Part shown: one piece after another, positions 1-10,950 of the stretch
Layout of the letters: every line of letters begins with the position of its first letter
Numbering within the stretch: position 1 is the first letter of the stretch
DNA from: Allodiplogaster sudhausi
Taxonomy: Eukaryota > Nematoda > Chromadorea > Rhabditida > Diplogasteridae
Reading direction: 5' to 3'
DNA: 64,000 bases
NCBI GenBank assembly: GCA_945643635.1
Contig: CALZFC010000020.1
Coordinates: 1,220,001 to 1,284,000 of the forward strand
Made by a program: the position numbers and the translations under genes
The notes under the pieces: generated by a model
Databases searched by the model: none
Seen by the model: the letters and a program-made list of their open reading frames with translations, nothing else
What the model was told of the DNA's origin: nothing

Positions 1-165
1 GTTACCTTAATCATACCATAGTCGATATACATAGTTATATGAATAAACAGATAAAATCGATTATGAATTGAATACTAATTGATTTGATCGCCATCCGCTG
101 ATTTAATCATAATTATTGGAATCATGGGGAAATGTGATTTTTTTTGTGGTCATTATGATTTCTAG

Positions 166-618
166 ATAACGACAGCCCAACTATTTCTTTGTGCCCTCGC
201 ATTCTACATGCTTGGCTACATTCTCGTTGAAACCCGCTTTTTCGTATTCCAGTCGCAGGCTGTGGACACCACGGTCTTTCTTGTCAGAGTTTTATTTTTT
301 GCTTATTTTTTTCTACTTTTCAACATTCACATATCTTTCTAGATAACTTCAGCCTCTTTTAGTGGTCAACCTTCCTTCAGGTTATGCATATCCAGTTTCT
401 CGTCTCTCCAAGTATCACGCTCTACAATGTCAAGTCATACAATCGGTATCTACTCTAATCAGGAAATTTTTTCATTACAATACTCACTTTACATATATTT
501 ATATAATTTTTAACCATAATTATTTTAATTCAGTAAATGCCGCCAGCTTATGTCACTCATTCTTCCTATCGAATCTCAGAAAAAGGACGCTATTCGGCAG
601 GGAATTTCAAAGTGCTGA
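166..618 (+). CDS. STR-like 7TM chemoreceptor, 3' end only (TM6, TM7, C-tail)
   Basis: Three exons join in phase. Exon 166-282 (39 codons, starts ITTAQLFLCALAFYMLGYIL) follows TTTCTAG and encodes a hydrophobic segment taken as TM6. Exon 381-445 (VMHIQFLVSPSITLYNVKSY) is TM7 with the proline plus YNVKSYNR pattern at its inner end. Exon 534-618 (starts KCRQLMSLILPIESQKKD, stop TGA) is the cytoplasmic tail. Splice phases are 0, 2, stop. The upstream part of the gene lies outside the window. Paralogues are at 28.1-30.2 kb and 45.4-47.8 kb; this is the only one of the three with an intact C-tail exon and a proper acceptor (TTCAG). As an STR/SRJ-type chemoreceptor it would act in the ciliary membrane of sensory neurons (family knowledge). 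The family call is by motif and by homology to the 60 kb gene, not by search. Confidence 0.6.
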
Positions 619-1051
619 ATTTTGGTTCAAGGGATGGCAATTTTTACATCGATGGAACTGTGTAGCCGCAATTGCAAAAGAGCTTCTCAAACGTTTGTAA
701 TTCGCCGTTCCTATTTCCATGCTTGCAACTCTCTAGCCATAAAATGTACAAGTTGAATTCTCCACTGCTTCTAACTATGAGCAGTAACCGTACACATAAG
801 AATAATTTCACATTTCCGAATGTTTGAAACAAGGAGATAATCGCTACCTATGTTCATACATAGATATGCTGAACTCTTATAACTTTGTAAACACACTCCG
901 TTGCCTAGATATCAAGACGCATCTCTTTCTTCCATTCTATCAGAGCAGATCTTGCATGAGGGAAAGATGATATTTAGATACATATGTAATATGCATGTAT
1001 GTATGTATGTATGTAGCTTTATAATGAATGACGACGTTTGCTCCTTTTTAC

Positions 1052-1288
1052 TTCAGACTTTGAATGAATTTGCCATCAGTACATTGGGGCGAATATCCCA
1101 TGCCTCCAGGATCCATTCGAGGTACGTCTCGGGCTGAGGTATTGTACTTTTTTTGAGGGGAGGGGGGGACATGCGGAAGGGGGGTTTCTATCTACAACAG
1201 GGAGAGGGTAATGTCTTTATCGAGGTGGGTGCTATTAGAGGAGGGGGGGTTCTAATAAAGGAGGGTACTAATAGAGAAAATACGGAAT
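1052..1288. mobile_element. MITE fragment, CCGTATTTTCTC family, 5' end missing
   Basis: It ends in TACTAATAGAGAAAATACGG, the terminal repeat of the complete elements at 48598-48955 and 52171-52597. Internal sequence (AATGAATTTGCCATCAG to CCATTCGAGGTACGTCTCG, then G-rich runs) matches the 52 kb copy. The left terminus is absent, so this is a truncated copy. A sister copy lies at 30534-30764 inside the duplicated block. Confidence 0.7.
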
Positions 1289-1331
1289 GTACATAATTAC
1301 TACGCATGAGAATAGGACAGAAGAGTTCGCT

Positions 1332-1720
1332 ATGACGAGCACGGATCGCACGTTTGTCAGCAGAAGGCCATCTTCTGCTCGACGTGTAGTCGGGAGATTT
1401 GCAAAAGCCATTCTTCGCCCAGTCCTTGCAGCTGATAATGAGAACGTTGTGCGGGATCTTTCGGAACTTTCGGAGAATCACAAAATGATCGATCAAATTG
1501 TGTGTTTCTCGATAAACGCACGGCGATTTGGTTTGAATATTTAGATTCAGATTCAGATACTCGGGGGTTTTACCTTAATCGAGCATTAAAGTGTCCCGAT
1601 TGCCCATATTTCATCACGACACCAAACTGGTGCAGAGCCATTTACGGTCTGCGAATATTCAATGATAAAAAAAATTCGTTTGTATTGTTAGAGAGACAGA
1701 GAAGGAGGGGAGCGTACTGA
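1332..1720 (+). other. Two overlapping open frames of uncertain coding status
   Basis: An ATG at 1332 opens a frame starting MTSTDRTFVSRRPSSARR and rich in Arg. A second frame from 1502 contains KCPDCPYFITTPNWCRA, with a Cys pair. Both are kept in the duplicate at 30807-31195 with a few amino-acid changes, but the duplication is recent, so open-frame conservation is weak evidence. No domain is recognised. They could be exons of a decayed gene or part of an unidentified mobile element. Confidence 0.2.
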
Positions 1721-2840
1721 GAAGTGTAAGAATTTATATGTTGCCGCAAATAGATCATCACCATGGAACATTTACAATAGAGAGGACTCCGCAGTCTCTG
1801 ATTATCATAAACATCCTTAAGATACATGAAAGAACAAAGTGATGGCTAACAGATGGAGGTGCCTATCATAATTTTCTCGAACAACTAGCAAACTTCGGCA
1901 AAAAATTAAGGCTAATTAGCACTGCTTGTAGACCGATGGACAGATGATTATCTTGGAATGGCCAATATAGAAAGATTCGTAATGAGCAGAAATTAGGAAG
2001 AGGGCGATGTGTATGCCAAATGGTTCATCTTACAACTAGGCAACTTTTGAAAGACACCGAGGAAAGCCTAGGAGGAATTGTGACGGAAAGGTATCATATA
2101 ATTTGAGAGGCGAAAGAAAAAAAACATTCACGGTGGTTTTTCAGTTGCGATGAAAGTATTCCCTATCTATGACTCAGGCGTTTTGTTCAGCATTTTCAGA
2201 ACTTCCTATCCTTCATCCTCCTTCACTATCCCCTTCCAATGAGCGTCCTAATTAAGCTGGATTTCATAGACGTTTCCTCGAACAAAGCATGTAGTGTTTA
2301 TCCCAACCGACATTGAACCTCTCCCGATGGCCTACCTTACCATATTTTCTATAAAAACTCTGCTCGCTCCTTCCATCACTACAAATTTGATTCAAATGTT
2401 GCACTTTCATTCATTTACATTTTCTCTATTCTACATGCTCGAAACAATTTGAAAATACTTAACAATAAGATGTTTCATATATCGTCGTTAACAATATCCT
2501 TTTGGTGATCGCCCTTCTTTACATGAGAGCGAAAATGAGCATATGATTGAAGAAAAAATCTTTAAACAATAAAATAGGTTTGGATTATTTAAAAAGGTAT
2601 GCAGCAGAATTAAAGCAAGACTGATAACATTTAGAAAGAACGCAAGTGAGAGAGAAGGAGAGAGAGAGAGGGGGGAGAGGGCATGCAGAGAAGCCAGATC
2701 AAATCAGGTGCTTTTCTCGCTGTTTCATTCGGAGCAGCAGAGAACACCAATCGATCAAAAACGGCAGAACACCGGCCTGTCATGCAAGAAGAACGAAAGT
2801 TGCACGGGAACCGATGAGACTACCAAGCATAGAGAAAGAT
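1721..2840. other. Non-coding, AT-rich duplicated spacer
   Basis: No gene is supported. At about 2499-2519 there is one isolated end of the GGTGATCGCCC MITE family, also present in the duplicate at about 31978. A GA-rich tract around 2646-2690 creates long open frames with no credible protein. Confidence 0.5.
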
Positions 2841-2874
2841 GACGCGAAAATGCTAACGAGTTGGTCAAAAAAGC

Positions 2875-3590
2875 GCTTTCAAAAAATGCAAGCGCATTCA
2901 TCGATCCATAACTATATAGAAAATCGAAGTATATCATCTACGGAGGACTTAAAATTTTACAAACATTCTTTTCTTGAAAAGTTTCAATTTATATGGGAAA
3001 TTAGAAGGCTAAAAAAGCTACTCCAAAAAACATTTCCGCATGACCAAACATATGAACACCGTAAGAAAGAGGGTGAAATTTGGTTCAAGATGAACACCTT
3101 TCAATAACATTCCAAGTACACGATGTTTTATTATATGTAAGTCGTTAGAGTAGAGCCAGTAGCGTAACTGTCATTGCGTCCAAGAATTCCATTGTTTAGG
3201 TTATTCGAATTAAAATATTCCAATCATTTTTTTTGCACTTTTTCCTTGCAGCATTGTTGCAAGCCGATACCCTACTCAAACATCGTGTACTTGGAATCTT
3301 ATAGAAATCTTGTACCAAATTTCACCCTCTTTCTTGCGATGTACATATCTACATATACATATGTATTTGGACATGCGTAAATGTTTTTGAAGTAGTTTTT
3401 TAAGCTGTCTGATTGTACAGCATGAAGTTTCCCATACAAACCGAATTTTTTTTTAAATAAAAGTATGTATGTAAAATTTGAAGTCCTCCGAGAGAGCTGT
3501 TGGATGACACACCTACGATTTTCTTATATTAAGATTGAGCACAATTATGGTTCGATGAATGCGCTTGCACTGTGTCTCTGCTGCAGGGAA
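2875..3590. mobile_element. Foldback element (inverted repeat about 700 bp)
   Basis: Sequence at 2880-3127 returns as its reverse complement at 3277-3580. For example AAGAAAGAGGGTGAAATTTG near 3063 pairs with its complement near 3342, and GCAAGCGCATTCATCGA near 2888 pairs near 3560. The duplicate block at 32310 lacks it, consistent with insertion or with the end of the duplication at this point. No transposase is visible. Probably a palindromic MITE. Confidence 0.6.
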
Positions 3591-3599
3591 ACGCGCCTT

Positions 3600-3854
3600 T
3601 TTTACTGACTCAAGGGTGACCGGCCCCGGCCCTGGCTGGGACCGGATATAATATTTTAGTGCAGGAAAAGGTCTTGTGCACGACACTGATCGGGGGTACA
3701 AATCCTCCAGACCGCGTTTACAAAGCTAAAATAGGTAAAACAGTGAGTCCACTCGGAATTTCATTTTGATTTTACCCTTTGGCAGGCGAGGGGTTAAACA
3801 TGGTGCATGCACCGACCTTGTTCAGCACTGTATCGGATTCATTTATATCTGCCA
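3600..3854 (+). promoter_or_regulatory. 5' flank shared by MALC-family genes
   Basis: The sequence upstream of the start codon (GTGCAGGAAAAGGTCTTGTG, CGGAATTTC, GACCTTGTTCAGCACTG, GGATTCATTTATATCT, then ATGGCTCTTTGT) recurs upstream of the family members at 8314 and 10951 on + and, in part, at 12707 on -. It moved with the gene and probably holds its promoter or 5' UTR. No TATA element can be assigned with confidence. Confidence 0.45.
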
Positions 3855-3890
3855 ATGGCTCTTTGTCTAACAGAATCGATGCATATGTGT

Positions 3891-4535
3891 AAATACATAT
3901 ATTGTTTATTGCACACCGAGGTAGAAACATATCGAAATGTAATCGTGGTAGAAATAACAAAGAGGACGTCTGTGGCATGATCACTATATGCAAGTGAGAA
4001 CAAGACAGAAGAACAAAACATTATTAAGAGAAAAGGAAAAAATATATAGACACAACAAAGGGCATGAAATCAACACATAAGTAGAAATATCTAGAGAGTA
4101 TAAAACAAGGTAGAGTTCATTTCAAGTAGGCATGGAGTCTGCATTTAAATTGATTTGGTGTTATAGAGTTGATAACTGTGGTTGGCATATCATTCAAGGG
4201 GTCACTATTCGAGAAACGAAGCAGTTTTTGTGGACATCAGAATTAAAAACCGGGAAAGCGAGATGAGGACATTCAGAATAGCGAGTGGAATATTTATTGG
4301 GTGGGTAAGAGAAAAGTGGAGGGAGAGATTGGAGTTCAATCCTTTGGGATTTTAAAGAGAACAATGAGGTCCGCTTGTTGCCTCGTCGACGAAAGGCCTA
4401 AGAGGGTGAGACGCTGCGCGTAGCTTAGCTCTTACCCGATATGCATGCAGTCCCTCTGAATAAAGACAATGACAAACAAGCTTCAGTCTGCTATTAATAT
4501 GGATCATAACAGAAACAAACTGGCAGCAATATAGT
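3891..4535. other. Unidentified insertion splitting MALC gene 1 exon 1
   Basis: Comparison with exon 1 at 8314 and 12707(-) shows about 645 extra bases between the codons for MH and GKED. I see no terminal inverted repeat or coding capacity. It may be a solo mobile element. Confidence 0.45.
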
Positions 4536-4793
4536 GGCAAGGAAGACAAGTTGATCAGCAGCGAGCTCGGACAACTGTTTGGCAGTCTGAGGAAGGAGGT
4601 CATACAGTACATTCGGATTCTTATCTTTCTTTATCCTACCTTTTTCTGATTTTGCAATGAATTAAAATATTCACTATCTACTATATATAATATATATATA
4701 TATATATACTGCAGAACATAGAGGTGACGGAGATCGTGTGCCAGAAGTGCGATGAGACGGAGAAGGAGGCTAGTGCATATACATGTGTATGTA

Positions 4794-6363
4794 CAGTAGC
4801 GTGCAATAAAAGTGCATATTTTGGTTTTTCATGCATATTTTTCTTCAATGTGATGGAAAGTTCATGAAATTTTGATATTGCTTCTGTATAGTGGCACACT
4901 TAAAGTGGTAGAATGTTGTTTTCATTGATCCACTATTGATCGATAAAAGAAATCAATAACTCAAATCACCCGGTTTGCATATTTAGCCGTGCTGGACAAA
5001 ATGATTTATTTCTTCGATCTTAGGGGAGTTTTTATCGGTATTTTATTTTCTTTGCATTGAAGAACATCCCAGAGATTATTTTTAGGTCTAGTTCTTATTT
5101 AATCTCATGTTGTTACATGCTGGCTGCCCTCAGTTCGATTTTCATTCAATTCGGCCTTTGATGCAGAAGGCTCGGCAGGATAAAATCAATCATTTACTGC
5201 AATGATTATTGTAATAATGATTTTAATGTATTCATAGATAATCGTTTAAGCTATTCAGATAGTTACTTGAGCAGTGGAAATTCCATGCTAACTATAAGAG
5301 CATGTTTTGGACATCGCGGTCAGCTTTCGTCAGCAGCCCAGACGTACTTGAAGTGATGCTATGTAGGGGTCCGTGTTTCAAACACGGTTTTGCCTATCTA
5401 AAATGATAGCTAATAGACTTTTACATATTGGGCAGCCTTATTTTATCCCTGGCTTCATGTGGCTTCAAGATTCCAATGCACGATTGAAGACACCTAAAAA
5501 GCGAGAAAATGCCATATTTGACAGGTGGCGTAAGTATATCAATCACGGCATTAAATTGTCTTTTCACTTTTCTACATCGATTAAAGCCATTTCGATTCGA
5601 TCTTAACCTTTTTTGCCTCTATTTTTCTGCCTTGTTGAATTCAGCACTATTCCATACGTGGGGTACTATCAAACTTTCTCCTGTCTCTTGAAGCCACATG
5701 AAGCCAGGGATAAAATAAGGCTGCCCAATATGTAAACGTTTATTAACCATCATTTTAGAAAAGCATAACCGTGTTTCAAACACGGACCCCTACATAGCAT
5801 CACTTTAAATACGTCTGGGCTGCTGACGAAAGGTGACCGCGGTGTCCAAAACGTGCTCTTATAGTTAGCATGGAATTTCCAATGCTCAAATTACTATCTG
5901 AATAGCTTAAACGATTATATATAAATACATTAAAATCATTATTACAATAAGCATTGAAGTAAATGATTGATTTTATCCTGCTGAGCCTTCTGCATCAAAG
6001 GCCGATTGAATGAATATCGAACTGAGGGCAGCCAGCATGTAACAACATGAGATTAAATAAGAACTAGACCTAAAAGTAATCTCTGGGATGTTCATCAATG
6101 CAAAGAAAATAAAATACTGATAAAAACTCCCCTACGATCGAAGAAAAAAATCATTTTGTTCAGCACGGTTAAATATGCAAACCGGGTGATTTGAGTTATT
6201 GATTTTTTTCTCTCGATCAATTGTGGATCAATGAAAACAATATTCTACCACTTTAAGTGTGTTACTATACAGAAGCAATCCTGAAAATTTCATGAACTTT
6301 CCTTCACATTGAAGAAAAATATGCATGAAAAACCAAAATATGCACTTTTATTGCACGCTACTG
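4794..6363. mobile_element. Palindromic Tc1/mariner-like element, TA target site
   Basis: Left end TA|CAGTAGCGTGCAATAAAAG at 4792 and its complement ending at 6363 before TA. The arms of roughly 670 bp (4794-5470 and 5688-6363) are near-perfect inverted repeats, with a spacer of about 215 bp. It sits in an intron of MALC gene 1. TA duplication and CAGT..-type ends fit Tc1/mariner non-autonomous elements (family knowledge). A diverged left arm is at 37614-38080 and a single end at about 58360-58383. No transposase frame is seen. Confidence 0.8.
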
Positions 6364-6815
6364 TATATCACGCAGGGAAAAGAATGCCGTACCCGAGCTA
6401 ATAATATTTTAGTCCGCTGAACTGAAGTCAGCGATAGAATCTCTGACAGCTGAGAACATGAGCTAACAGAAATGCGAAGAGACTGAGAAGGAGGTTAGCA
6501 ATGGTCGTATTGAAATATTATGTGCATTGAAAAGAGTACCCGAGCAAATATTCTTTTTAAGTCCACTGAACAGAAGCCAGTGATGGAGTCTCTTAGAAAC
6601 AGCGAGGAGTTCGACGACGATGTGAGTCTTTCGCTACGAGCTCAAAACTAGTGTTTAGTCCGTTATGATAAATATACGTATTTCTGTCATTGTTTTACAA
6701 GTACAAAATTCAAAAACTAGTTTTGGTTGGGAGTTGCTTAATCCCTGGAATTGCGTTTTAATTGTTGTCACTATAACAATTGAACCCTGCGAAAAACCAT
6801 GGCGTAAGATATTAA

Positions 6816-7291
6816 AGAAGGGCGATCACCGAAAAACTGCAATCGTATGTTCAAACGTGCAAAGGTTTCAAATGGAAGTCCATCGGATTACTCAAAAAAG
6901 TACGGTAGTTAGTAACGTTGTTATCGAAAAGGCAGTTTTTTTTATTGTTCGTTTACTTATTTGATGCTATTTTGCCTAATATTCTTTAGTTTATTATAGA
7001 ATATTCACATAAGAAAGGTAGTAAAGCAAAAAAAAAAAATGTCATGAAATATTTGTAAATTTAATTTTCCCGCGATCTGTAATCTACCGTCGAGTGCTGT
7101 AACACCACGTTCTTGCACGGATACCAATCACAAATTCATTCAAAATTTGCTCTTTCAAGTATCTTACACTTTAATATGGAACTTTTTTGTGCTTTTTCAT
7201 TTGCCTTTTCTTTTTCCGCATGCACGAGATTACTCGAAAATAGCTAAAATGTCTCATAAATCGGCAATGACTTTTAGGTGATCGCCCCCCT
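6816..7291. mobile_element. MITE, AAAGAAGGGCGATCACC ends, TTAA flanks
   Basis: Termini AAGGGCGATCACCGAAAA and TTTTAGGTGATCGCCCCCC are inverted repeats flanked by TTAA at 6812-6815 and 7292-7295. Interior is non-coding. Same family as the element at 23116-23313. It lies between exons of MALC gene 1. Confidence 0.7.
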
Positions 7292-7720
7292 TTAAGCTGG
7301 TACTTTCCTATCTATTCTTTTAAATTTCGTATTATGCCGGTTTTAGTTGCGAACGACACTAAAATTAGCTATGATGCGTTTTCTTCAGGCACTCCAGAAT
7401 ATCAACCTGGAGGTCCGTATCGCCAAATTTGAGAAGAAGATTAGCTTATTGGAGGCTTTGTTCGAGAAACTTCGCAACTCTTTCGTGAGAGTGAAGCGTT
7501 TCAATGATGCCCTCAAGTGAGCGCAGCTAAATGTTTTATTTAAACGGTATAACCGATTATAGTACTATTAGTGATAACAATAATGTACTACTGTCCTCAT
7601 AGATGGATTCTTCACCAGTTGCCTAATTCATTTTAATTTCTTATTTTTAGAGATTTGGTACGGCACCATCTGTATCTTCAGCTATTTTCTCTTCGTCAAT
7701 TTGGTTATTTCGTACTTTAA

Positions 7721-8313
7721 TAGATGTATAAAAATAATTTACAGTTTATTAGAACTGCAAAATATTTTTTTTATTTGATTAAATATTGATAGCGACAATA
7801 AAAAAATTACAAAAACTTTATACATATATTAAATTGCACTTCTAAAAGGAATAGATGTTTCAATAAAAATATCTTTTCTGAAGAGCGAACGTCGAGAAAT
7901 TAAAAGTGAGCGAGGAATTTGCATTTGAAATATATGTATGTTGTTTGAAATCCTGATGGGAAATAATGGTCTAATTGGACTAGCCCGAGATTCTCTAGAT
8001 TCTCGAGACAAGAGATTCAATTATTTCGTTATAAATAGAAGGTGTAATTAGGATGCTTCGGTCGTGCCAGGGTCATAGTGGCTGGAGTTTTTTTTCTAGA
8101 AGCCTCCTTTAAGGTAACAGTGCAGGATAAGGTCTGGTGCACGACTCTGATCTGGGGAAGGGGTTGTAACCCCTTAGAGGCGAGGGCTACAGAGCTAAAA
8201 TTGGAAAAGAATGAAAGCCCATTCGGAATTTCGTTGATATTCTGCTCAATGACAGGCAGGGAGGGGGGCTCCGACCTTGTTCAGCACTGCAACGGATTCA
8301 TTTATATCTTACA
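7721..8313. other. Intergenic spacer between MALC genes 1 and 2
   Basis: AT-rich 3' flank with AATAAAAATAT near 7795-7870, then a block (ACTAGCCCGAGATTCTC to GGATTCATTTATATC) found also at 9190-9430 and, reversed, at 12720-12910. This is the spacer duplicated together with the MALC genes and includes the shared 5' flank. Confidence 0.5.
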
Positions 8314-8510
8314 ATGGCTCTTTGTCAAACAGAATCGATGCATTGTGGCAACATGGACTTTTTGATCAGCAGCGAGCTCAGCATACTGTTTGACAGTCTC
8401 AGGAAGGAGGTTATACAGTATTATCATATTACCTTTCTTTATCCTGTTCTTTCCTTCAGATTTTGTAATTAATTAATTAGGTTTAAAAATACCGAGCTGT
8501 GTATGATCTG

Positions 8511-8564
<54 letters not shown>

Positions 8565-9088
8565 TTCAGAACATAGAGGTGATGGAGATCGTGCGCCAGA
8601 AGTGCGTCGAGACGGAGAAGAAGGTTAATGCCGTGTATATGGAGATACATACATATGTATATCACTATGTATGTAGGAAGATTATCATAGCAATACTATT
8701 CCTTCGCCCTTACGAAAGTTCTCCATCCTCCAGCCAAATATTGTGCTGGAAGATTATCATAGTACCTGCACTGAAATATATGATATGCTGATTGAGGAAC
8801 TGAAGGGTCGTTTCGTCAACTCTGTGAAGAGGAATCGCTTATTGGAGGGTTTAAGCGAGTTAGAGCGCGACCAAATCGAGCAAGCGAAGCGTATGAATGA
8901 TCTCAAAAGTGAGCGTTTTTATTTTATTTGAACGGTGTAGGCAACTATAGTACTAATAGTGTTCTCATGGATGTATTCTTCACCAATTACCTAATTCATT
9001 TTAATTTCTAATTTATAGAGATTTGGTACTGCGCTCTCTGGATATACAGCTATTGTCTCTTCGTCAATTTGGTTATTTTGCACTTTGA
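8314..9088 (+). CDS. MALC-family coiled-coil gene 2 (most complete copy)
   Basis: Exons: 8314-8409 (32 codons, starts MALCQTESMHCGNMDFLISS, donor GAG|GTTATA); 8570-8623 (NIEVMEIVRQKCVETEKK, 18 codons); 8734-8908 (starts PNIVLEDYHSTCTEIYDMLI, charged helix with LKGRF and LERDQIEQAKRMNDL); 9021-9088 (LVLRSLDIQLLSLRQFGYFA, stop TGA). Junctions are phase 0, 0, 1 with no internal stop. The last acceptor is AG|AT two bases inside the position used by gene 1, which restores frame after the donor of exon 3 shifted. The predicted product is about 130 residues, helical, with no signal peptide or TM. Compared with gene 1 it lacks the 28-residue coiled-coil exon. An AT microsatellite fills intron 1. Function not recognised. 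Confidence 0.6.
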
Positions 9089-9575
9089 AAGATGTATAAA
9101 CATATTTAGATTTTATAAGTGTAATTTAATTTTTTTTTATTGATTAAATATAGAAAGCGGCATTAAAAACTAAAAAAAAAAGATGTATACATATATGTGG
9201 TTATATTAAATTGCACTTCTAATTAGTATAGAGTTTCATTAAAAATATCCTTACTGAAGAGCGAACGTCAAAAAATTTAAATTAAGCGAGAAATTTGCAA
9301 TTGAAATATATGATATTTGAAATCCACTGATGCACGGGAATTAATGGGGTTATTGGTCTAGCCCGAGAATCACTTGATTTCCGAAAGTAGAAGTTGCTAT
9401 TAGGATGCTTCAGTCGTTGCAGTGTCATCGTGGCTGCAGTTTTTGTGTACAAGCCTTCCTTACAGAGAGGAAATTATGAGGGGAAAAACTCATACCACGA
9501 AGTTCCTGATAGAATCCATGATACTCCACTGCCCTTCGCACCCTCTCCACTGAAATTTGTGTTTAAACAACTGTC
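9089..9575. other. 3' flank of MALC gene 2
   Basis: AT-rich, no gene seen. It shares with 7790-8060 the block ATTGCACTTCTAA to GTTGCTATTAGGATGCTTC, the spacer duplicated with the genes. Confidence 0.45.
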
Positions 9576-10513
9576 GCGGCATTAATCTTGCCGTTTGTCC
9601 AAGACATGTCAAGGACAATCGGTCATGACCGTTTCAAAATAAAGCGGACAATGCGACCCAGTTTACGACATACGCTGCCAAAAGAAAGGTATAATAGTTT
9701 CTTTCCGAAGCCTCTATAGCGTAAGCGTTTGGTTTGGAATATCGGGGTCGAGGGTTCGACACTCGGTCGAGACATTTTTTTTTGGTTTCCTCTTTCTTAA
9801 TGCCTTCGTCACCATTGTGCTGAAGAGCCTAGCTTAAGAGGCGGATGAAGTCTGCCTCGGGAATATGCGTCTCGCGAATGCTGTGGCGGAATTACTGACT
9901 GGTGCCAACTCGCTCCTTCGCGGCCTAGCAGCATCATCTGCTCGGCGCCGTCCTATTGAAGCAGTGCTCGCGAATGTTGCATGGACTGCCCCCCGTTCCT
10001 CTGCTTTGTTTCTCTCTCCCACCGTTTTTGTTGTGCTCATTTTATGAAGCCACATCTATATACATAAATGTAGTTATATCTAAGAATTTCTCGAGATGCG
10101 GTTGTGCATGAGAAGATACAGGGAAACTGGCTTGCAGGAAGGACTTAGGACAAGCAGACGACAAGTTGCAGCCTGTTTCTTTTGCCGGATGGGGTGACCC
10201 TCATCCAATTGCTTGGTGCATAATTACATAACCTGTCTGGTGCACTTCGACGTAAAAGTAGATTTTTTTTTCAAAAGTGGATTTAGAGTCAACCATTTTA
10301 GCTACTCTTTTTTTTTAATTTGAATATACTTGTGAAATAAACATAGAATAACGGTAAAAAGAGTTGAAAATGTCAAAAAAAAAGTATTTTAACGCGCAAA
10401 TATGCAGGTGTCTAGGACATGTCCTTGACTTGTCCTTGACATGGTTATGACCATGAACGGTCATGACCGATTGTCCTTGCCATGTCTTGGACAAACTTCA
10501 AGATTAATGCTGC
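9576..10513. mobile_element. Non-autonomous element with terminal inverted repeats
   Basis: GCGGCATTAATCTTG..GTTTGTCCAAGACATG..CAATCGGTCATGACCG at the left end returns inverted at 10437-10513 (arms about 75 bp). The left end also occurs at 12914 and 16919 in front of the LTR-like fragments, and CTTTCTTAATGCCTTCGTCA (about 9790) recurs at 14232 and 18241. It therefore looks like a shortened relative of the larger element inside the 4-kb repeat. No coding capacity. Confidence 0.6.
9706..9773 (+). other. tRNA-like segment (A and B box), not a functional tRNA
   Basis: TAGCGTAAGCGTTTGG resembles an A box, and CGAGGGTTCGACACTCG forms a T-arm with the GTTCGA loop (B box). I cannot close an acceptor stem or a clean anticodon arm, so this is better read as a tRNA-derived SINE or element part within the 9576-10513 element. 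Confidence 0.3.
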
Positions 10514-10950
10514 GGCTGGTGTCACATTTTAAGAACCCCCCCCCATGTTAGTTGCGCGTACTTGTTGAATGTGGGAGAAGTGCGGGAGTCTATTGGCCCC
10601 GCAGTGGCCAGGTTGGGAAAATTTTTTTAAATTGGCGGGAAGCAATAAAATTCGAGAATTTAAAGTAGAGAATACAGTTTATTTTCTCAGGGCAGAGGGA
10701 TTTGTGTGACTTCGCGACACTTGCAAACGATGTTACTAGCTCAACCTGACCAAATAAGGTGAAAACAAAAGGCGCTATTTATTCGCCTTAGACCTGCTTT
10801 TACATGTCAGCGTCTGGTGCACGCCTCCAGGGCAGTGGTTACAAAGGAATTTCGTTTTGATTCTCCCGATGGCAGGCCGGGGGTTCAACACGGCGCATAC
10901 AGCGAGCTTGTTCATTATCAGCAATGTAACTTATTCATTTATATCTACCA
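10514..10950. other. Spacer and 5' flank of MALC gene 3
   Basis: No gene. The region 10790-10950 (GTCTGGTGCACG, CGGAATTTCG-like, GTTCATTATCAGCAATGTAAC, TTCATTTATATCTACC) is the shared MALC 5' flank. Confidence 0.45.

Larger units (their letters stand above)
1..2838. repeat. Segmental duplication, copy 1 (partner 29535-32310)
   Basis: The stretch from the receptor 3' exons to about 2838 recurs at 29535-32310 with few differences, including the receptor TM6/TM7/C-tail exons, a MITE fragment and about 1.5 kb of unassigned sequence. A third, shorter relative covers 47240-48260. The homology stops at 2838/32310, where copy 1 continues into a foldback element and copy 2 into unrelated sequence. 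Confidence 0.85.
3855..7720 (+). pseudogene. MALC-family coiled-coil gene 1, disrupted
   Basis: Exon 1 starts at 3855 (MALCLTESMH) but is interrupted after about 12 codons and resumes at 4536-4598 (GKEDKLISSELGQLFGSL). Further exons: 4715-4768 (NIEVTEIVCQKCDETEKE, donor GC instead of GT); 6413-6493, a copy of the 28-residue coiled-coil exon one codon short and with an in-frame TAA; 6562-6621 (STEQKPVMESLRNSEEFDDD); 7389-7516 (ALQNINLEVRIAKFEKKISL onward, a coiled coil); 7651-7720 (DLVRHHLYLQLFSLRQFGYF, stop TAA). The last two exons join in phase 2 and match the terminal exons of gene 2. An insertion, a stop and two transposons make an intact product unlikely. Function unknown; the protein would have been a short soluble coiled-coil protein without signal peptide. 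Confidence 0.6.

Noticed and set aside
9706..9773. Functional tRNA gene
   Set aside because: A and B boxes are present, but no 7-bp acceptor stem or regular anticodon arm can be folded; it lies inside a non-autonomous element.
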